A DNA stretch of 44,121 bases from Methanobacterium sp. (GCA_019084405.1 JAHRFX010000043.1:1-44121), one strand, 5' to 3'; counted from the stretch's first letter, positions 16,240-25,605 are shown. Numbers and translations: made by a program. The notes: generated by a model not told the origin, from the letters alone.

Positions 16240-16443
16240 TTATTGTTTAGCGGCCATTTCAATGTCGCTAGCCTTGACAGTTTTTCTTCCAGCGTGTTTT
16301 GCAAGTTCGACAGCTTTCCGGGAGATTTTTTCACCTTTCTCTTCCAGAGCTTTTGCTAAAGCCTCCTTTGCATCGTCGCTGATTCTTTGTGCACCGGCAT
16401 TTTTTATGATTCTGCCTACTGGTGCAATAGGTAATTCGGCCAT
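16240..16443 (-). CDS. Archaeal histone, 67 aa
   Basis: The protein is one histone fold: ELPIAPVGRIIKNAGAQRIS (helix 1), the long central helix DDAKEALAKALEEKGEKI, then SRKAVELAKHAGRKTVKASD and a short tail. It packs DNA as dimers and longer polymers. ATG 16443 follows GGAGGTGA at ideal spacing; a longer in-frame extension upstream lacks a ribosome binding site and histone similarity. Divergent from cofH, with a TATA box on the minus strand at about 16472-16484. Confidence 0.97.
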   Translation of the reverse strand: MAELPIAPVGRIIKNAGAQRISDDAKEALAKALEEKGEKISRKAVELAKHAGRKTVKASDIEMAAKQ

Positions 16444-16596
16444 AATTTCACCTCCAGATTTACCTAGGACTCCAATATATTTAAATTTATCGGTAATAAT
16501 TGAGTCTGAAAGCATACTTCTCAACTTAATGCATGGGCAATAGGTATATTCATCAAACCAAAACTTTTAAAGATATAGAACCAGATATCAATTCTC
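16444..16596. promoter_or_regulatory. Divergent promoter region of histone and cofH
   Basis: For the histone, TTTAAATATATTGG on the minus strand (about 16472-16485) is a TATA box roughly 30-40 bases before the start codon. For cofH, TTTTAAAGATAT (about 16566-16577) lies only 20-30 bases before ATG 16597, and no ribosome binding site is seen, so that message may be leaderless. Confidence 0.5.
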
Positions 16597-17718
16597 ATGT
16601 TGGGTAAGTTGAATATTAAACCCCGTACTGAGCAAATTTTAGAACGGGCATTAAAGGGCCCTATTTCTTCCGAAGATGCATTATACCTTTTAAATGTTAC
16701 AGGAAACGATTATCATGCGTTATTAATCACGGCAGATGTTATAAGGCAGCAATTGGTCGGAGATGAGGTAACTTTCATTAAAAATTGGAATATTAACTTC
16801 ACCAATATATGTTCTGGAACATGTGGTTTCTGTGCTTTTAAAACAGACCAAAACGACCAGCAATCTTATTTTTTGAAAGTTCCAGATATGGTAAAAAGAG
16901 CTCAAAAAGCAGTTAAAGCAGGTGCCCGGGAGATATGTATTCAGGGAGGACTGCATCCTGTTGTTGATGTCTATTTTTATGAAAACATACTAAAAAGTGT
17001 TAAAAATGAACTGGAAGATGTTCATTTGCATGCTTTTTCCCCTATGGAGATTTTTTACGGCTCCCAAAAATCAGGACTCAATATTGCCGATACACTTAAA
17101 ATTTTAAAAGAAGCGGGTTTAGGATCCATGCCAGGAACAGCAGCAGAGATTCTCAATGATGATGTAAGAAAAATAATCTGCCCGGGAAAACTCAATACCT
17201 CTGAGTGGATAGAAGTAATTGAAACGGCACATAAGTTAGGGATTCCCACCACTTCCACCATGATGTACGGGCATGTGGAAAGTCTGGAACATCGGGTGGA
17301 ACATCTCAGCATATTAAGGGATATTCAAAACAGGACCCGGGGTTTTACTGAATTTGTTCCATTAACTTTCATGCATCAAAAGGCCCCTATTTATCAGCAG
17401 GGCTTAGCTATGCCGGGAAGCACTGGTACCCAGGACTTGAAGCTTTATGCCGTGGCACGGCTGATGTTTCAAGAATCAATAAAAAATATCCAGGTTTCAT
17501 GGGTTAAACTGGGATTTAAATTATCCCAGATATGTCTAATGGCCGGGGCCAATGATATGGGCGGCACACTGGGGGAAGAAAATATCTCTAAATCTGCAGG
17601 GGCCTCTTATGGTGAAAGAACAAACCCTGATGAATTAATACGGATAATTAAAGATTTAGATAGGGTACCTGCTCAAAGAGACACGCTATATCAGCATATA
17701 AATCCGATGGATTATTAA
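16597..17718 (+). CDS. cofH: FO synthase subunit 2 (CofH), radical SAM
   Basis: CofH joins the ribityl-diaminouracil substrate to tyrosine, producing the intermediate that CofG turns into FO, the chromophore of coenzyme F420. The radical-SAM motif CSGTCGFC (Cys72, 76, 79) is followed by the CofH signature AFKTDQND; further family segments are REICIQGGLHP, LHAFSPMEIFYGS and GTAAEILNDDVR. Length 373 aa is as expected. cofG is not in the window. The start ATG has no visible ribosome binding site, which fits leaderless translation. Confidence 0.93.
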   Translation: MLGKLNIKPRTEQILERALKGPISSEDALYLLNVTGNDYHALLITADVIRQQLVGDEVTFIKNWNINFTNICSGTCGFCAFKTDQNDQQSYFLKVPDMVKRAQKAVKAGAREICIQGGLHPVVDVYFYENILKSVKNELEDVHLHAFSPMEIFYGSQKSGLNIADTLKILKEAGLGSMPGTAAEILNDDVRKIICPGKLNTSEWIEVIETAHKLGIPTTSTMMYGHVESLEHRVEHLSILRDIQNRTRGFTEFVPLTFMHQKAPIYQQGLAMPGSTGTQDLKLYAVARLMFQESIKNIQVSWVKLGFKLSQICLMAGANDMGGTLGEENISKSAGASYGERTNPDELIRIIKDLDRVPAQRDTLYQHINPMDY

Positions 17719-17792
17719 AATAAATATTTTTATTCATCTTCTATTTTAATCAGCTCATAAAGCAGATTAAATCCATTAATTTTCGGATTAGA

Positions 17793-18146
17793 TCATTTTA
17801 GGGGTTTCAGGATTATTCTATCTCCTTCACGAACTTCAAATAATAATTCCAGATTTTCAATCACTTTACCCACATGATTAACTTCAGAATAGGGTTGGGT
17901 AGCACCGAAAAATATGCAAAAAGCAAAACCAGGAGGCCAGTATGAAATATCGCCTGGTTCTGCTATTTTGGAGGGGTTTTCATAATCCATGGTAAGAGGA
18001 ATATCAAAATATATTTCTTCCATCCAGAGAAGCGCTCTTCCTTCTATAGGAAGGCTTTCAAATATTTTAGTGACAGTTTCTGGATTTCTTTCATCCAATT
18101 GGGCTATGGCTTTTCCCTTCCCTTCCAATTCAATTTGAATTTTCAT
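17793..18146 (-). CDS. Cyclophilin-like fold protein, 117 aa
   Basis: The pattern IQIELEGKGKAIAQLDERNPE, then ESLPIEGRALLWMEEIYFDI, EPGDISYWPPGFAFCIFFG and a conserved VNHVGKV is that of the small cyclophilin-like family found in Thermotoga and archaea (DUF369/Cyclophil_like). A prolyl isomerase activity is not proven for this family. GGTGAT stands before ATG 18146. It lies 14 bases after the deoC stop on the same strand, so it is likely cotranscribed with deoC. Confidence 0.75.
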   Translation of the reverse strand: MKIQIELEGKGKAIAQLDERNPETVTKIFESLPIEGRALLWMEEIYFDIPLTMDYENPSKIAEPGDISYWPPGFAFCIFFGATQPYSEVNHVGKVIENLELLFEVREGDRIILKPLK

Positions 18147-18160
18147 TTTATCACCTTAAG

Positions 18161-18853
18161 CTATGATTTTTTTTGGAGTTCCATCATTTCTTTTATGATT
18201 TTTACTCCGCTGGATGTACCCAGCTTACTGGCACCTGCTTCAATCATGGCCTGGGCTGCTTCCAGATTCCTTATACCCCCGGCTGCTTTTATTTTCATGC
18301 GGGGGTTGATATTATTTTTCATCAAAGTTACATCTTCTATGGTGGCTCCGGAAAGACCACCATAAGCAGTTGAGGTTTTAACATAGTCTGCACCTGCTTT
18401 TTCACTAATTACACATGCTTTAATTTTTTCTGCATCAGTCAGGTAGGCTGTTTCAAAAATAACCTTTACTACCTTTTCCTGGGAGGCATCCACCACGGAT
18501 TTTATATCTTCCAGTAATTTATCTTCTCTGTGGGACTTAATAGCCCCGATATTCATGACCATGTCTACTTCTTCTGCACCATTTTCAATGGCTTCTATGG
18601 TTTCAAAAGCCTTGGTAGAGGGGGTATTAACTCCTGCAGGAAAACCTATAACTGAACAAACCTTAACTGGAGTATTTTTCAGGATATCATAAGCTAATGA
18701 TACATTAGTGGGGGTAACTACTGCACAATCAAAACCATATTCTATGGTTTCTCTACAAAGTTTCCTGATATCTTCTTCACTTGCATCAGCCTTCACATTA
18801 GTATGATCAATCATTTTAGCCAATTTTTCTACAGTTTTTATTTTTTTTAACAT
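18161..18853 (-). CDS. deoC: Deoxyribose-phosphate aldolase
   Basis: A TIM-barrel aldolase that splits 2-deoxyribose 5-phosphate into acetaldehyde and glyceraldehyde 3-phosphate. Family marks are IDHTNVKADA (15-24), VCSVIGFPAG (65-74), EVDMVMNIGAI (95-105) and DYVKTSTAYGG with the Schiff-base Lys159. Length 230 aa is typical. GGGGAT precedes the ATG. The downstream cyclophilin-like gene is 14 bases away. Confidence 0.94.
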   Translation of the reverse strand: MLKKIKTVEKLAKMIDHTNVKADASEEDIRKLCRETIEYGFDCAVVTPTNVSLAYDILKNTPVKVCSVIGFPAGVNTPSTKAFETIEAIENGAEEVDMVMNIGAIKSHREDKLLEDIKSVVDASQEKVVKVIFETAYLTDAEKIKACVISEKAGADYVKTSTAYGGLSGATIEDVTLMKNNINPRMKIKAAGGIRNLEAAQAMIEAGASKLGTSSGVKIIKEMMELQKKS

Positions 18854-18920
18854 GTTTATCCCCTTTTATTTTTTTTAGCAATGAAGTATTCCGGAATTTT
18901 CCAAATGTAAATTGAGCTAA

Positions 18921-20564
18921 CTAAAATTTTTTAGCCATATAGGGTCCTTCATTATAATATCCAAATTTACGATAATAATTACGCACCCCTATTCCACTGG
19001 TAACCAGAATTTTATCCTTATCACATTCAGAAACTGCTATTTCTTCTGCCCGGGCTAAAAGTTCTTCTCCATATCCTCGGTGTTGACCCACTTCATTTTC
19101 CTTTTTTCCCAGTGGTATTAAAGGACCATAAACATGCAGTTCCCTTACAAGAGCGGTTTTATCTGTAACTTCTCTACGATGAGTGTGATTTGAAGGCATT
19201 CTAAGGCGCAGGAAGCCGGCTAAAATATCACAGGATGGGTCTTCGAATGATAAAAATATTTCCTGACCATTTGCAGCTTCATATCTTTCTTCAGTAAGTT
19301 TTATTCTTTTTTCAAGTGATTTTAATCCATTCAATGATCTATGCCCCACTTCACGGCATCTAATGCACTGGCACTGTACGTTTTCCTGGTTTAATTTATT
19401 ATAAACCAGCTCACCCAGGTTAGACTTTTTAACTCCTGCTTCAATGAGGTTGGATGGTATGTCCCTTTGTATACGCATGGTCCGTACCCATTTAGGGAGA
19501 ATCTTTTTTATTTCCACAATTAAATCCACTGCTTCCTGGCTGTTATATGGTTCATATTCCCCTTGTTTCCACATATCATGCAACACACTTCCCTGGGTAA
19601 CCAGGCAGGGGTAGATTTTCAACATATCTGGCTTAAAATCAGGATCATTAAATAATCTCTTGAAAATACGCAGGTCACGTTCAAAATCAGAAAAAAGCCC
19701 GGGCATGAGATGCATGGCTACTTTTATTCCAGAATCCCTCAAAATTCTATTGGAATCGATAACATCCTGAATATTGTGTCCTCTTTTTACTCTTTGATAA
19801 ATAAAATTGTAAAGGGTTTGCACTCCTAATTCCACCCGGGTTACACCCAGGGATAACATGCGATCAACATCTTCCACCCGGCAGTAGTCTGGCCGGGTTT
19901 CAAAGGTAATTCCCACGCAACGGACTGCAGAATTTTCATTGGCGTTTTGAGCATCTTTTAACAGTACATAATCATAATCACCATAAAGGGGGATGCTGGT
20001 TGAAGGGCCAAAATCCCTGCTTTCTGCGTGTTCAGGTAACATTTCGTCCCCAAAATCAACCATGGCCTGTAGACATTTTGATACAAACCATTCCTGATAA
20101 CATAAATAGTGGGAAGGGAAAGTTCCTCCCATAATAATTAGTTCCACCTTATCCAGTGGGTGTCCAATACTGTGCAGTTGACTCAAACGGTTATATACCT
20201 GCAGGTATGGATCAAAGTTATACATTCTGGCCCTAAGTGCAGCAGGCTCCTCCCCAGTGTAGCTAGGCGGTGCTTTTTCACTTTCAGGACAATAAAGGCA
20301 TCTACCATGGTGACACTTTTGAGGTTGGCACATAACCGCCACAATGGCCACACCAGAAATAGTACGGGTGGGTTTTTTCTTCAGGATAGGGATTATCTTT
20401 TCTCTTTCTTCTGGAGTAGAATGCTCCAGGATTAAAGAATTACTCATGAATTTTTCCAGATTTAAATCGCGGCAAAGCTGACGTTTGGCCTTCTCCAGAT
20501 CTTCTTTAGAAACAATTTTTTTTTGAAGTATATTATCAATTATTAATCTACAGGCGTCTTCCAT
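18921..20564 (-). CDS. elp3: Elp3, tRNA uridine(34) acetyltransferase
   Basis: Elp3 builds the carboxymethyl modification at wobble uridine 34. The radical-SAM domain carries CHHGRCLYCPES (Cys84, 89, 92), preceded by GVAIVAVMCQPQ. MGGTFPSHYLCYQEWF, FETRPDYCRVEDVDRMLSLG and GVQTLYNFIYQRVKRGH follow, then the zinc-binding QCQCIRCREVG (about 411-420). The C-terminal GNAT acetyltransferase domain (about 450-547) ends with QHRGYGEELLARAEEIA and IGVRNYYRKFGYY. Archaea have Elp3 without the other Elongator subunits. Length 547 aa is normal. GGAGAA precedes the ATG. Confidence 0.95.
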   Translation of the reverse strand: MEDACRLIIDNILQKKIVSKEDLEKAKRQLCRDLNLEKFMSNSLILEHSTPEEREKIIPILKKKPTRTISGVAIVAVMCQPQKCHHGRCLYCPESEKAPPSYTGEEPAALRARMYNFDPYLQVYNRLSQLHSIGHPLDKVELIIMGGTFPSHYLCYQEWFVSKCLQAMVDFGDEMLPEHAESRDFGPSTSIPLYGDYDYVLLKDAQNANENSAVRCVGITFETRPDYCRVEDVDRMLSLGVTRVELGVQTLYNFIYQRVKRGHNIQDVIDSNRILRDSGIKVAMHLMPGLFSDFERDLRIFKRLFNDPDFKPDMLKIYPCLVTQGSVLHDMWKQGEYEPYNSQEAVDLIVEIKKILPKWVRTMRIQRDIPSNLIEAGVKKSNLGELVYNKLNQENVQCQCIRCREVGHRSLNGLKSLEKRIKLTEERYEAANGQEIFLSFEDPSCDILAGFLRLRMPSNHTHRREVTDKTALVRELHVYGPLIPLGKKENEVGQHRGYGEELLARAEEIAVSECDKDKILVTSGIGVRNYYRKFGYYNEGPYMAKKF

Positions 20565-20606
20565 GACATGTTCTCCTGATTATAATTCTAAAAATCATTT
20601 AAAAAT

Positions 20607-21650
20607 CTATTGAATTTTGTTTCTCATCAAATTCAAGACCTTTAATATATCAGTTTTGGATACGATTCCAGTTAAACGATTTCCCTCCACTACCGGTAAA
20701 CGCCCTAAATTATTTTTATTAAGCTTTTCCAGGGCAGATATAACCTCTTCATGGGGAGATACGGTTATTATATCTTCAGTCATGACCTCCCTGATCATGG
20801 CATTTTTATTATATTTGGCCTGGGACAAATCCTGAAAGGTGACAATGCCTACCAGTTCCTGGTTTTCTATAACCGGGTATCCCATATGTTTATATTCAAA
20901 AATTTTATTCAAAGCTTCTTCTATGGTGATATGGGGGTCCAGGGTTTTTACTTCGGTGGTCATAATATTTTCCACCAGCATCCCCCTTAAAAGAGAGGAA
21001 ACTATGGTGGACTTATATTCCTGGTCTGCACCGATATAAATAAAAAGCGCAATCAATATCAAGAAGAAATTTACAAAAATACCAGTTACAGCCATTATAA
21101 CCGCAAATGTCTTTCCAATACTAACAGATATTTCGGTGGCTCTTAGATAATCCATTCTTTCAGCAAGAATAGCTCTTAAAACTCTTCCACCGTCCATGGG
21201 AAATGCAGGTATTAAATTAAAAACAGCCAGAACTACGTTTACCAGCACGAATTCTAATATAAAATTACTAATAAAATCAGGTAGCATAGCCAGAGTAAAT
21301 TGATAGATGAGGTAAAATATTATTGCAATTACCACATTGGTTAAAGGACCAGCCAGGGAGATAAATAATTCCTGACGGGGTTTTTTAGGTACTTCACTCA
21401 TCTGTGCTACTCCCCCAATAGGGAGCAACACTATCTTTTTAATTTTCACTCCATACTTTTGAGCAACATAGGAATGGGATAATTCATGGATAACCACTGT
21501 TGCAAAAACCAGGGTAATTAAAATTGCTAATTGGAGGGGTATTATATTGAAAAATGCCAGAACATAGATAAAGATAATTAAAAGTAAAAAAGATATATCC
21601 AGTTCTATAGGTATTCCAAATACCTTCAGTATTCTAATTGCGGTTTTCAT
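20607..21650 (-). CDS. Site-2-type M50 metalloprotease with two CBS domains
   Basis: An intramembrane zinc protease: HELSH at 55-59 and NLIPAFPMDGGRVLRA (145-160) hold the zinc-binding His/His/Asp residues. About six membrane segments fill residues 10-215. The C-terminal part has a pair of CBS domains (about 230-345; MTTEVKTLDPHITIEEALNK and MTEDIITVSPHEEVISALEK), which usually sense adenine nucleotides. The substrate is unknown. The gene ends 42 bases before elp3 on the same strand, so they may share a transcript. Confidence 0.9.
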   Translation of the reverse strand: MKTAIRILKVFGIPIELDISFLLLIIFIYVLAFFNIIPLQLAILITLVFATVVIHELSHSYVAQKYGVKIKKIVLLPIGGVAQMSEVPKKPRQELFISLAGPLTNVVIAIIFYLIYQFTLAMLPDFISNFILEFVLVNVVLAVFNLIPAFPMDGGRVLRAILAERMDYLRATEISVSIGKTFAVIMAVTGIFVNFFLILIALFIYIGADQEYKSTIVSSLLRGMLVENIMTTEVKTLDPHITIEEALNKIFEYKHMGYPVIENQELVGIVTFQDLSQAKYNKNAMIREVMTEDIITVSPHEEVISALEKLNKNNLGRLPVVEGNRLTGIVSKTDILKVLNLMRNKIQ

Positions 21651-21851
21651 GATAATAATAGTTTATATCTACACTAAAATAAAGATTGTCTAAAGAAGGG
21701 TAATGAAATATTATTAAAAAAGTTTTTTTAGAAAAATACATAGATTCCATTTATCAGACCGGATTTATAATTTCCACAATTAAATATAAACTATTATAAA
21801 TGATTTTGAACATATAATTTTCATGTTCTTCAAGTAAAAACTGGTGTTTAA

Positions 21852-22136
21852 ATGAAAGTTAGCGAATTTTTAGGTAAAAAGGTGCTGGACAAAAATGGAT
21901 TTGAAATTGGTAAAATTTCAGATATGGTTGTTGATCCTTTAAAAGGCTCAATTGATTCTATAAATATTTCTAAGGGGGATATGTCATTCAAATCTCAAAA
22001 TTACATGGTTTCTGTTGATGAACTGGATAAATTAGGAGATTATGTTATATTGTCTGTGAGTATGGATGATATGGAGTCTGAAGACCAATCCACTGAGGAT
22101 TCATCATCCATATCTATTGATGTGGATATGGATTAG
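21852..22136 (+). CDS. PRC-barrel domain protein, 94 aa
   Basis: One PRC-barrel fold: VSEFLGKKVLDKNGFEIGKI followed by VDPLKGSIDSINIS and the strand DYVILSVSMDD, then a Ser/Asp-rich tail. Such small proteins occur in many methanogens and are thought to bind RNA or proteins; the exact partner is not known. GTGTTTAA rather than a strong ribosome binding site precedes ATG 21852. The DUF2098 gene follows 16 bases after the stop. Confidence 0.8.
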   Translation: MKVSEFLGKKVLDKNGFEIGKISDMVVDPLKGSIDSINISKGDMSFKSQNYMVSVDELDKLGDYVILSVSMDDMESEDQSTEDSSSISIDVDMD

Positions 22137-22152
22137 AATTGGAGCAATTTCT

Positions 22153-22455
22153 ATGGAAGTTATGGATTTAAGGGGTAAACCAGTAACAATTGGTTCTATG
22201 GTTCGTTATACTGGAACAGGGACCTCCGGTGAGGTATCTGCTGTAAAAGTAGAGGAAAAGCAGGGCTGGGCTAAAATGAATGATTCTGATTTATGGTACA
22301 ATACGGAATATTTGGAAGTATTTACTAAATCAGAAACAAAAATATCTCGAAATAATCAAGATAAAACCACTGCTGCAATGGAAAAGTCTAAAAAAATGAG
22401 AAAGGGCCTGGAAGAAATAGCAATGGGATCAGAATTATGTGATGGTGGGGGATAA
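22153..22455 (+). CDS. DUF2098 family protein, 100 aa
   Basis: A methanogen family of unknown function with MDLRGKPVTIGSMVRYTGTG, TSGEVSAVKVEEKQGWA and KMNDSDLWYNTEYLEV; the N-terminal half looks like a small beta barrel and the tail is a charged helix. I start at ATG 22153, which follows GGAG (22141-22144) by 8 bases; a longer frame upstream overlaps the PRC-barrel gene and does not look like protein of this family. Probably cotranscribed with the PRC-barrel gene. Confidence 0.78.
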   Translation: MEVMDLRGKPVTIGSMVRYTGTGTSGEVSAVKVEEKQGWAKMNDSDLWYNTEYLEVFTKSETKISRNNQDKTTAAMEKSKKMRKGLEEIAMGSELCDGGG

Positions 22456-22588
22456 GCCCTATTATCCTTACAAATATTTTTTTTAGTTTAATTAACTATA
22501 ATTTTTTATTATTTACTTAAATTCAGGTAGATTTAATGGACAAATTTTAATAAATTTTTAGAATCAGAAAAAATTTGGCCCTTAGTTT

Positions 22589-23562
22589 TTGATGCATTAC
22601 TGGGATCTCATAGCCATAATTGATAGTAATCACCGGATTGTAAAGGTAAATAAAGCAATGGCTAATTGTTTAGATATTTCTCCTCATCATGCAAAGGGAT
22701 TGCACTGTTATGAAATGGTTCACCATACTTCAGAACCAATAAATTCATGCCCTCACTCTAAAATGCTCAAATCAGGTGTAGAAACTACTGAGGAAATACA
22801 GGAAGATAATCTGGGAGGATATTTCCTGGTTACTGTTGCTCCAATTCAGGATTTTAATGGAGAAATAATAGGTTCAGTACATATTGCCAGGGATATTAGT
22901 AATCGCCGGAAAATAGAACAGTAACTTCTTAAAACAGTATCAGAAAAAGAACTGTTGATACAGGAAATAAATCATAGGGTTAAAAATAATCTGATGTTGA
23001 TATCAAGTTTATTAAATATACAGTCTATGAATATACAGTCTATGAATATTCCGGATAAAGAAACCCGGGATATTTTTCTGGAAAATAAAGATAAAGTTCG
23101 TTCCATGGCTTTAATACATGAAAAACTATATCAGAGAGAGGACAAGAAAAGGTTGGATTTTGATGAATATATCATCAGCATGGCCCAGGAAATGGTACAA
23201 AATTATAATTCACAAATTCTTGATGTTTCTTTAGATTTTAATATTGATAAAATCTCCTTAGATGTTGATATTGCAATACCGTTGCTTTAATATGTTCAGA
23301 AATAATCAACAACAGCTTTAAACATGCATTTAATCAGAAAACTGGCAAAATCACCATTGAATTATTTAAAGAGGATTCAAAAATAGTGCTGATTATAGCA
23401 GATGATGGAGCAGGTTTTCCTGAAAACTTCGACTTTAACAAAGATGGTAATATGGGCTTTAAACTAATCAGAGGATTAGTGGATCAAGTTGGGACTTCAA
23501 TTGATATTTCTAGAGATAATGGAACCAAATTTATTCTTAAGTTTAAAGACAAAACCTTTTAA
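22589..23562 (+). pseudogene. PAS-domain sensor histidine kinase with stop and frameshift
   Basis: The PAS domain (22589-22921; LIAIIDSNHRIVKVNKAMA, then HIARDISNRRKIEQ) is followed in the same frame by a TAA (22922-22924). The HisKA_2-type segment LLIQEINHRVKNNLMLISSL with the phospho-accepting His comes next. Near 23281-23290 one base is missing, after which the HATPase_c domain resumes in another frame: CSEIINNSFKHAF (N box), IIADDGAGFPENF (G1) and FKLIRGLVDQVG, up to TAA 23560-23562. Just upstream, KIWPLVFDALL can be read in another frame, so a second one-base shift may lie near 22600. The parts are all well preserved, so inactivation is recent or the errors are technical. Confidence 0.8.
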
Positions 23563-23749
23563 TTTTTTTTTTTAAAAAAATACAGATTATGCCTGGTAAA
23601 GTAATAACTAATTTTGATTATGTGGATAAATATGGTGACATCTGCTTATTTTAAAAGAATTTTTTTTAATACTACCTAACTGTCATGTAAAATTATATTA
23701 ATGCTTTAAATAAATATATATCCTCAGGGGCAGATTTGGAGGTGAAAAA

Positions 23750-24259
23750 ATGCAAAATAATACATTACTGGCTATTTTGACCATAATACTTGGATTACTG
23801 GTAATTACCTTCCCATTATTCAGCATATTTACAGTAAGTGTACTGGCTGGATTAGGAGTAATATTCATTGGAATCTGGTTAATATCTTTAAGTTTTGGGT
23901 CATGGGCCCTAAACAAAACGGTCAGTTTACTTTATTTACTATTTGGTATCATGGCATTGATTTTAGGATTGGGACTATTTGGAAGTATTATTGCAATAAG
24001 TGTTTTAGCCAGTTTGTGGTTCTACATTGGAGGTTTTTTCCTTATAATTGCCGGTATAATGGGACTATTTGCTAGAGAAGGAACCATTAATAAAGGATCC
24101 AATGTTGTTATAATCCTTTTGGGTATCATATACGTATTACTGGGCTCATGGGCATGGGACCCCTATTTCCTGGCATTGATTATTGGATTGAGCCTGATAA
24201 TAGATGGAATATCTTTATTTTTTGCAAATCCTTCTGAAAAAATGGAATCAGAAGCTTAA
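23750..24259 (+). CDS. DUF308/HdeD-like membrane protein, 169 aa
   Basis: The protein is almost wholly hydrophobic with about six membrane segments in repeated pairs (LLAILTIILGLLVITFPLFS, FIGIWLISLSF, LLFGIMALILGLGLFG and so on), the layout of the HdeD/DUF308 family. In enteric bacteria HdeD is linked to acid stress; the role in methanogens is not known. GGAGGTGA stands at ideal distance before ATG 23750. It is monocistronic by position. Confidence 0.82.
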   Translation: MQNNTLLAILTIILGLLVITFPLFSIFTVSVLAGLGVIFIGIWLISLSFGSWALNKTVSLLYLLFGIMALILGLGLFGSIIAISVLASLWFYIGGFFLIIAGIMGLFAREGTINKGSNVVIILLGIIYVLLGSWAWDPYFLALIIGLSLIIDGISLFFANPSEKMESEA

Positions 24260-24329
24260 TAATTTGCACTGCCCCTTTTTTTTAAAGATACTATTTTTCC
24301 TATTTTTTTAGTAATAAGAGAATATAAAC

Positions 24330-24349
24330 ACTATACTATACTATACTAT
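24330..24349. repeat. Four tandem copies of ACTAT
   Basis: A 5-base unit is repeated four times without change and runs through the stop codon of the RelE-like gene (24336-24338). A change in copy number would alter the last residues of the protein. Confidence 0.7.
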
Positions 24350-24776
24350 AAATATGATCATGATGATCATAATCCTCTAAAATTATATTATCTCCTTCAA
24401 TAATGTAAATTAAAACAAAATCACCTATATGGGCCCTTCTACTACCATGAAAATCTCCAGACAGTGGTTTAAAATGTTGGGGATTTTTTGCAATTTTTTC
24501 AATTTTTTTCTTTATCTGGGAATATTGTTTTTTATCTCTATCTACAACCTTTCCTAATTTTTTACGGGCACTGGAAGATATTAAAAGGTTATAGTCTGTT
24601 CTTTCTTTAAGCCATAGCTCTTGGAAAAGCTCTAAACATTCTTTAAAACGTGCACATTTTTCTTTTTTGACATCTGATTTTATTTTATTTAATTCTTCCA
24701 CATAAGTGAAGTTTAAAAAAGGGCTTTTCTGGGAGGTATTTGAGTTTAAACCATTTTTTATATTCTTTTTCACCAT
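24336..24776 (-). CDS. RelE/ParE-superfamily toxin-like protein with N-terminal extension, 146 aa
   Basis: The C-terminal 90 residues match the RelE/YafQ fold: YNLLISSSARKKLGKVV, KKIEKIAKNPQHFKPLSG, then FHGSRRAHIGDFVLIYIIE and DNIILEDYDHHDHIYS. Such toxins cut mRNA on the ribosome; here the basic SRRAH and the terminal His-rich segment would be the active surface. The first 50 residues are polar and helical and are longer than usual. No antitoxin gene lies next to it on either side, so it is an orphan, or the extension serves as a tethered antitoxin (inference). GGTGAT overlaps the start. The stop falls inside an ACTAT repeat. Confidence 0.75.
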   Translation of the reverse strand: MVKKNIKNGLNSNTSQKSPFLNFTYVEELNKIKSDVKKEKCARFKECLELFQELWLKERTDYNLLISSSARKKLGKVVDRDKKQYSQIKKKIEKIAKNPQHFKPLSGDFHGSRRAHIGDFVLIYIIEGDNIILEDYDHHDHIYSIV

Positions 24777-24977
24777 ATCACCAGCTATTTAAAAATATCA
24801 TTCTTAAAACAGGATAAAACTAAAATTGCCGAGCAGTGAATTATAAATCTTATTAAACCTATATTAAATTATTCGCAGGCTAATAGATTTAGATAAGGGG
24901 GTATTGGTATTAATATTCAAAGAGGAAGTAAATTCAAACCGGAAAAAGACTACTACAAAATCGCAGGGATTATCCTG

Positions 24978-25574
24978 TTGGTTGGAGTTTTACAGTTTTT
25001 TACAGTTCTTAATCTGGCTGAAACCCAGTATCCTGGATACAGCACCTCAACAAATACATTAAGTGAACTGGGAGGTAGCATTCCTCTGATGGAACCATCT
25101 TCAACCATCTTCAATCTAAGCTTGATTATAATGGGAATTTTGACCATAGCTGCAGTTTATTTTATTTTAAAAAGCGGAGGTTGCCGCTTATTTTCTGCCT
25201 GCCTGCTTCTATTTGCTATCTCAATCATTGGAATTGGAACATTCCCCATATATGCTGGAGAAATACACTCTTTTTTTACCACAATTACCCTTATTGCAGG
25301 GGTCCTGGCAGTAATATTTTCCTACCGCCTGGGCCTCAATATACCTATGGTAATGGTATCATTGGTAGTGGGGTTTACTGCACTTATAACTCTTTTATTA
25401 ATATTTTTATGGGGATTGGAATCTTCAAATCCATTAATAGCACTTCTAGGTAAGGGGGGTCTCCAGAGGTTTGTTATGTATCCTGGAATGTTGTATCTCA
25501 TTGCATTGGGAGGTTACCTCACCAGCAGGGGAGAAGATTGGGTTAGACTAAGATTTTCTAAAGGATACTTCTGA
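24978..25574 (+). CDS. DUF998 family membrane protein
   Basis: Six or so membrane segments and the family mark ETQYPGYSTSTNTLSELGG identify DUF998, an integral membrane family of unknown function. The coordinates use TTG 24978, which falls inside the first membrane segment. In-frame codons upstream (SKFKPEKDYYKIAGIIL) clearly belong to the protein, back to a TAA at 24894, but no ATG, GTG or TTG is found there. AAGGGGG at 24895-24900 suggests that translation begins at an ATT (24903 or 24909), or that the start codon has been lost. The full product would be about 221 residues. Confidence 0.75.
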   Translation: MVGVLQFFTVLNLAETQYPGYSTSTNTLSELGGSIPLMEPSSTIFNLSLIIMGILTIAAVYFILKSGGCRLFSACLLLFAISIIGIGTFPIYAGEIHSFFTTITLIAGVLAVIFSYRLGLNIPMVMVSLVVGFTALITLLLIFLWGLESSNPLIALLGKGGLQRFVMYPGMLYLIALGGYLTSRGEDWVRLRFSKGYF

Positions 25575-25605
25575 TAAAATATTGGAAAAATGAATAATCA
25601 AGTAT

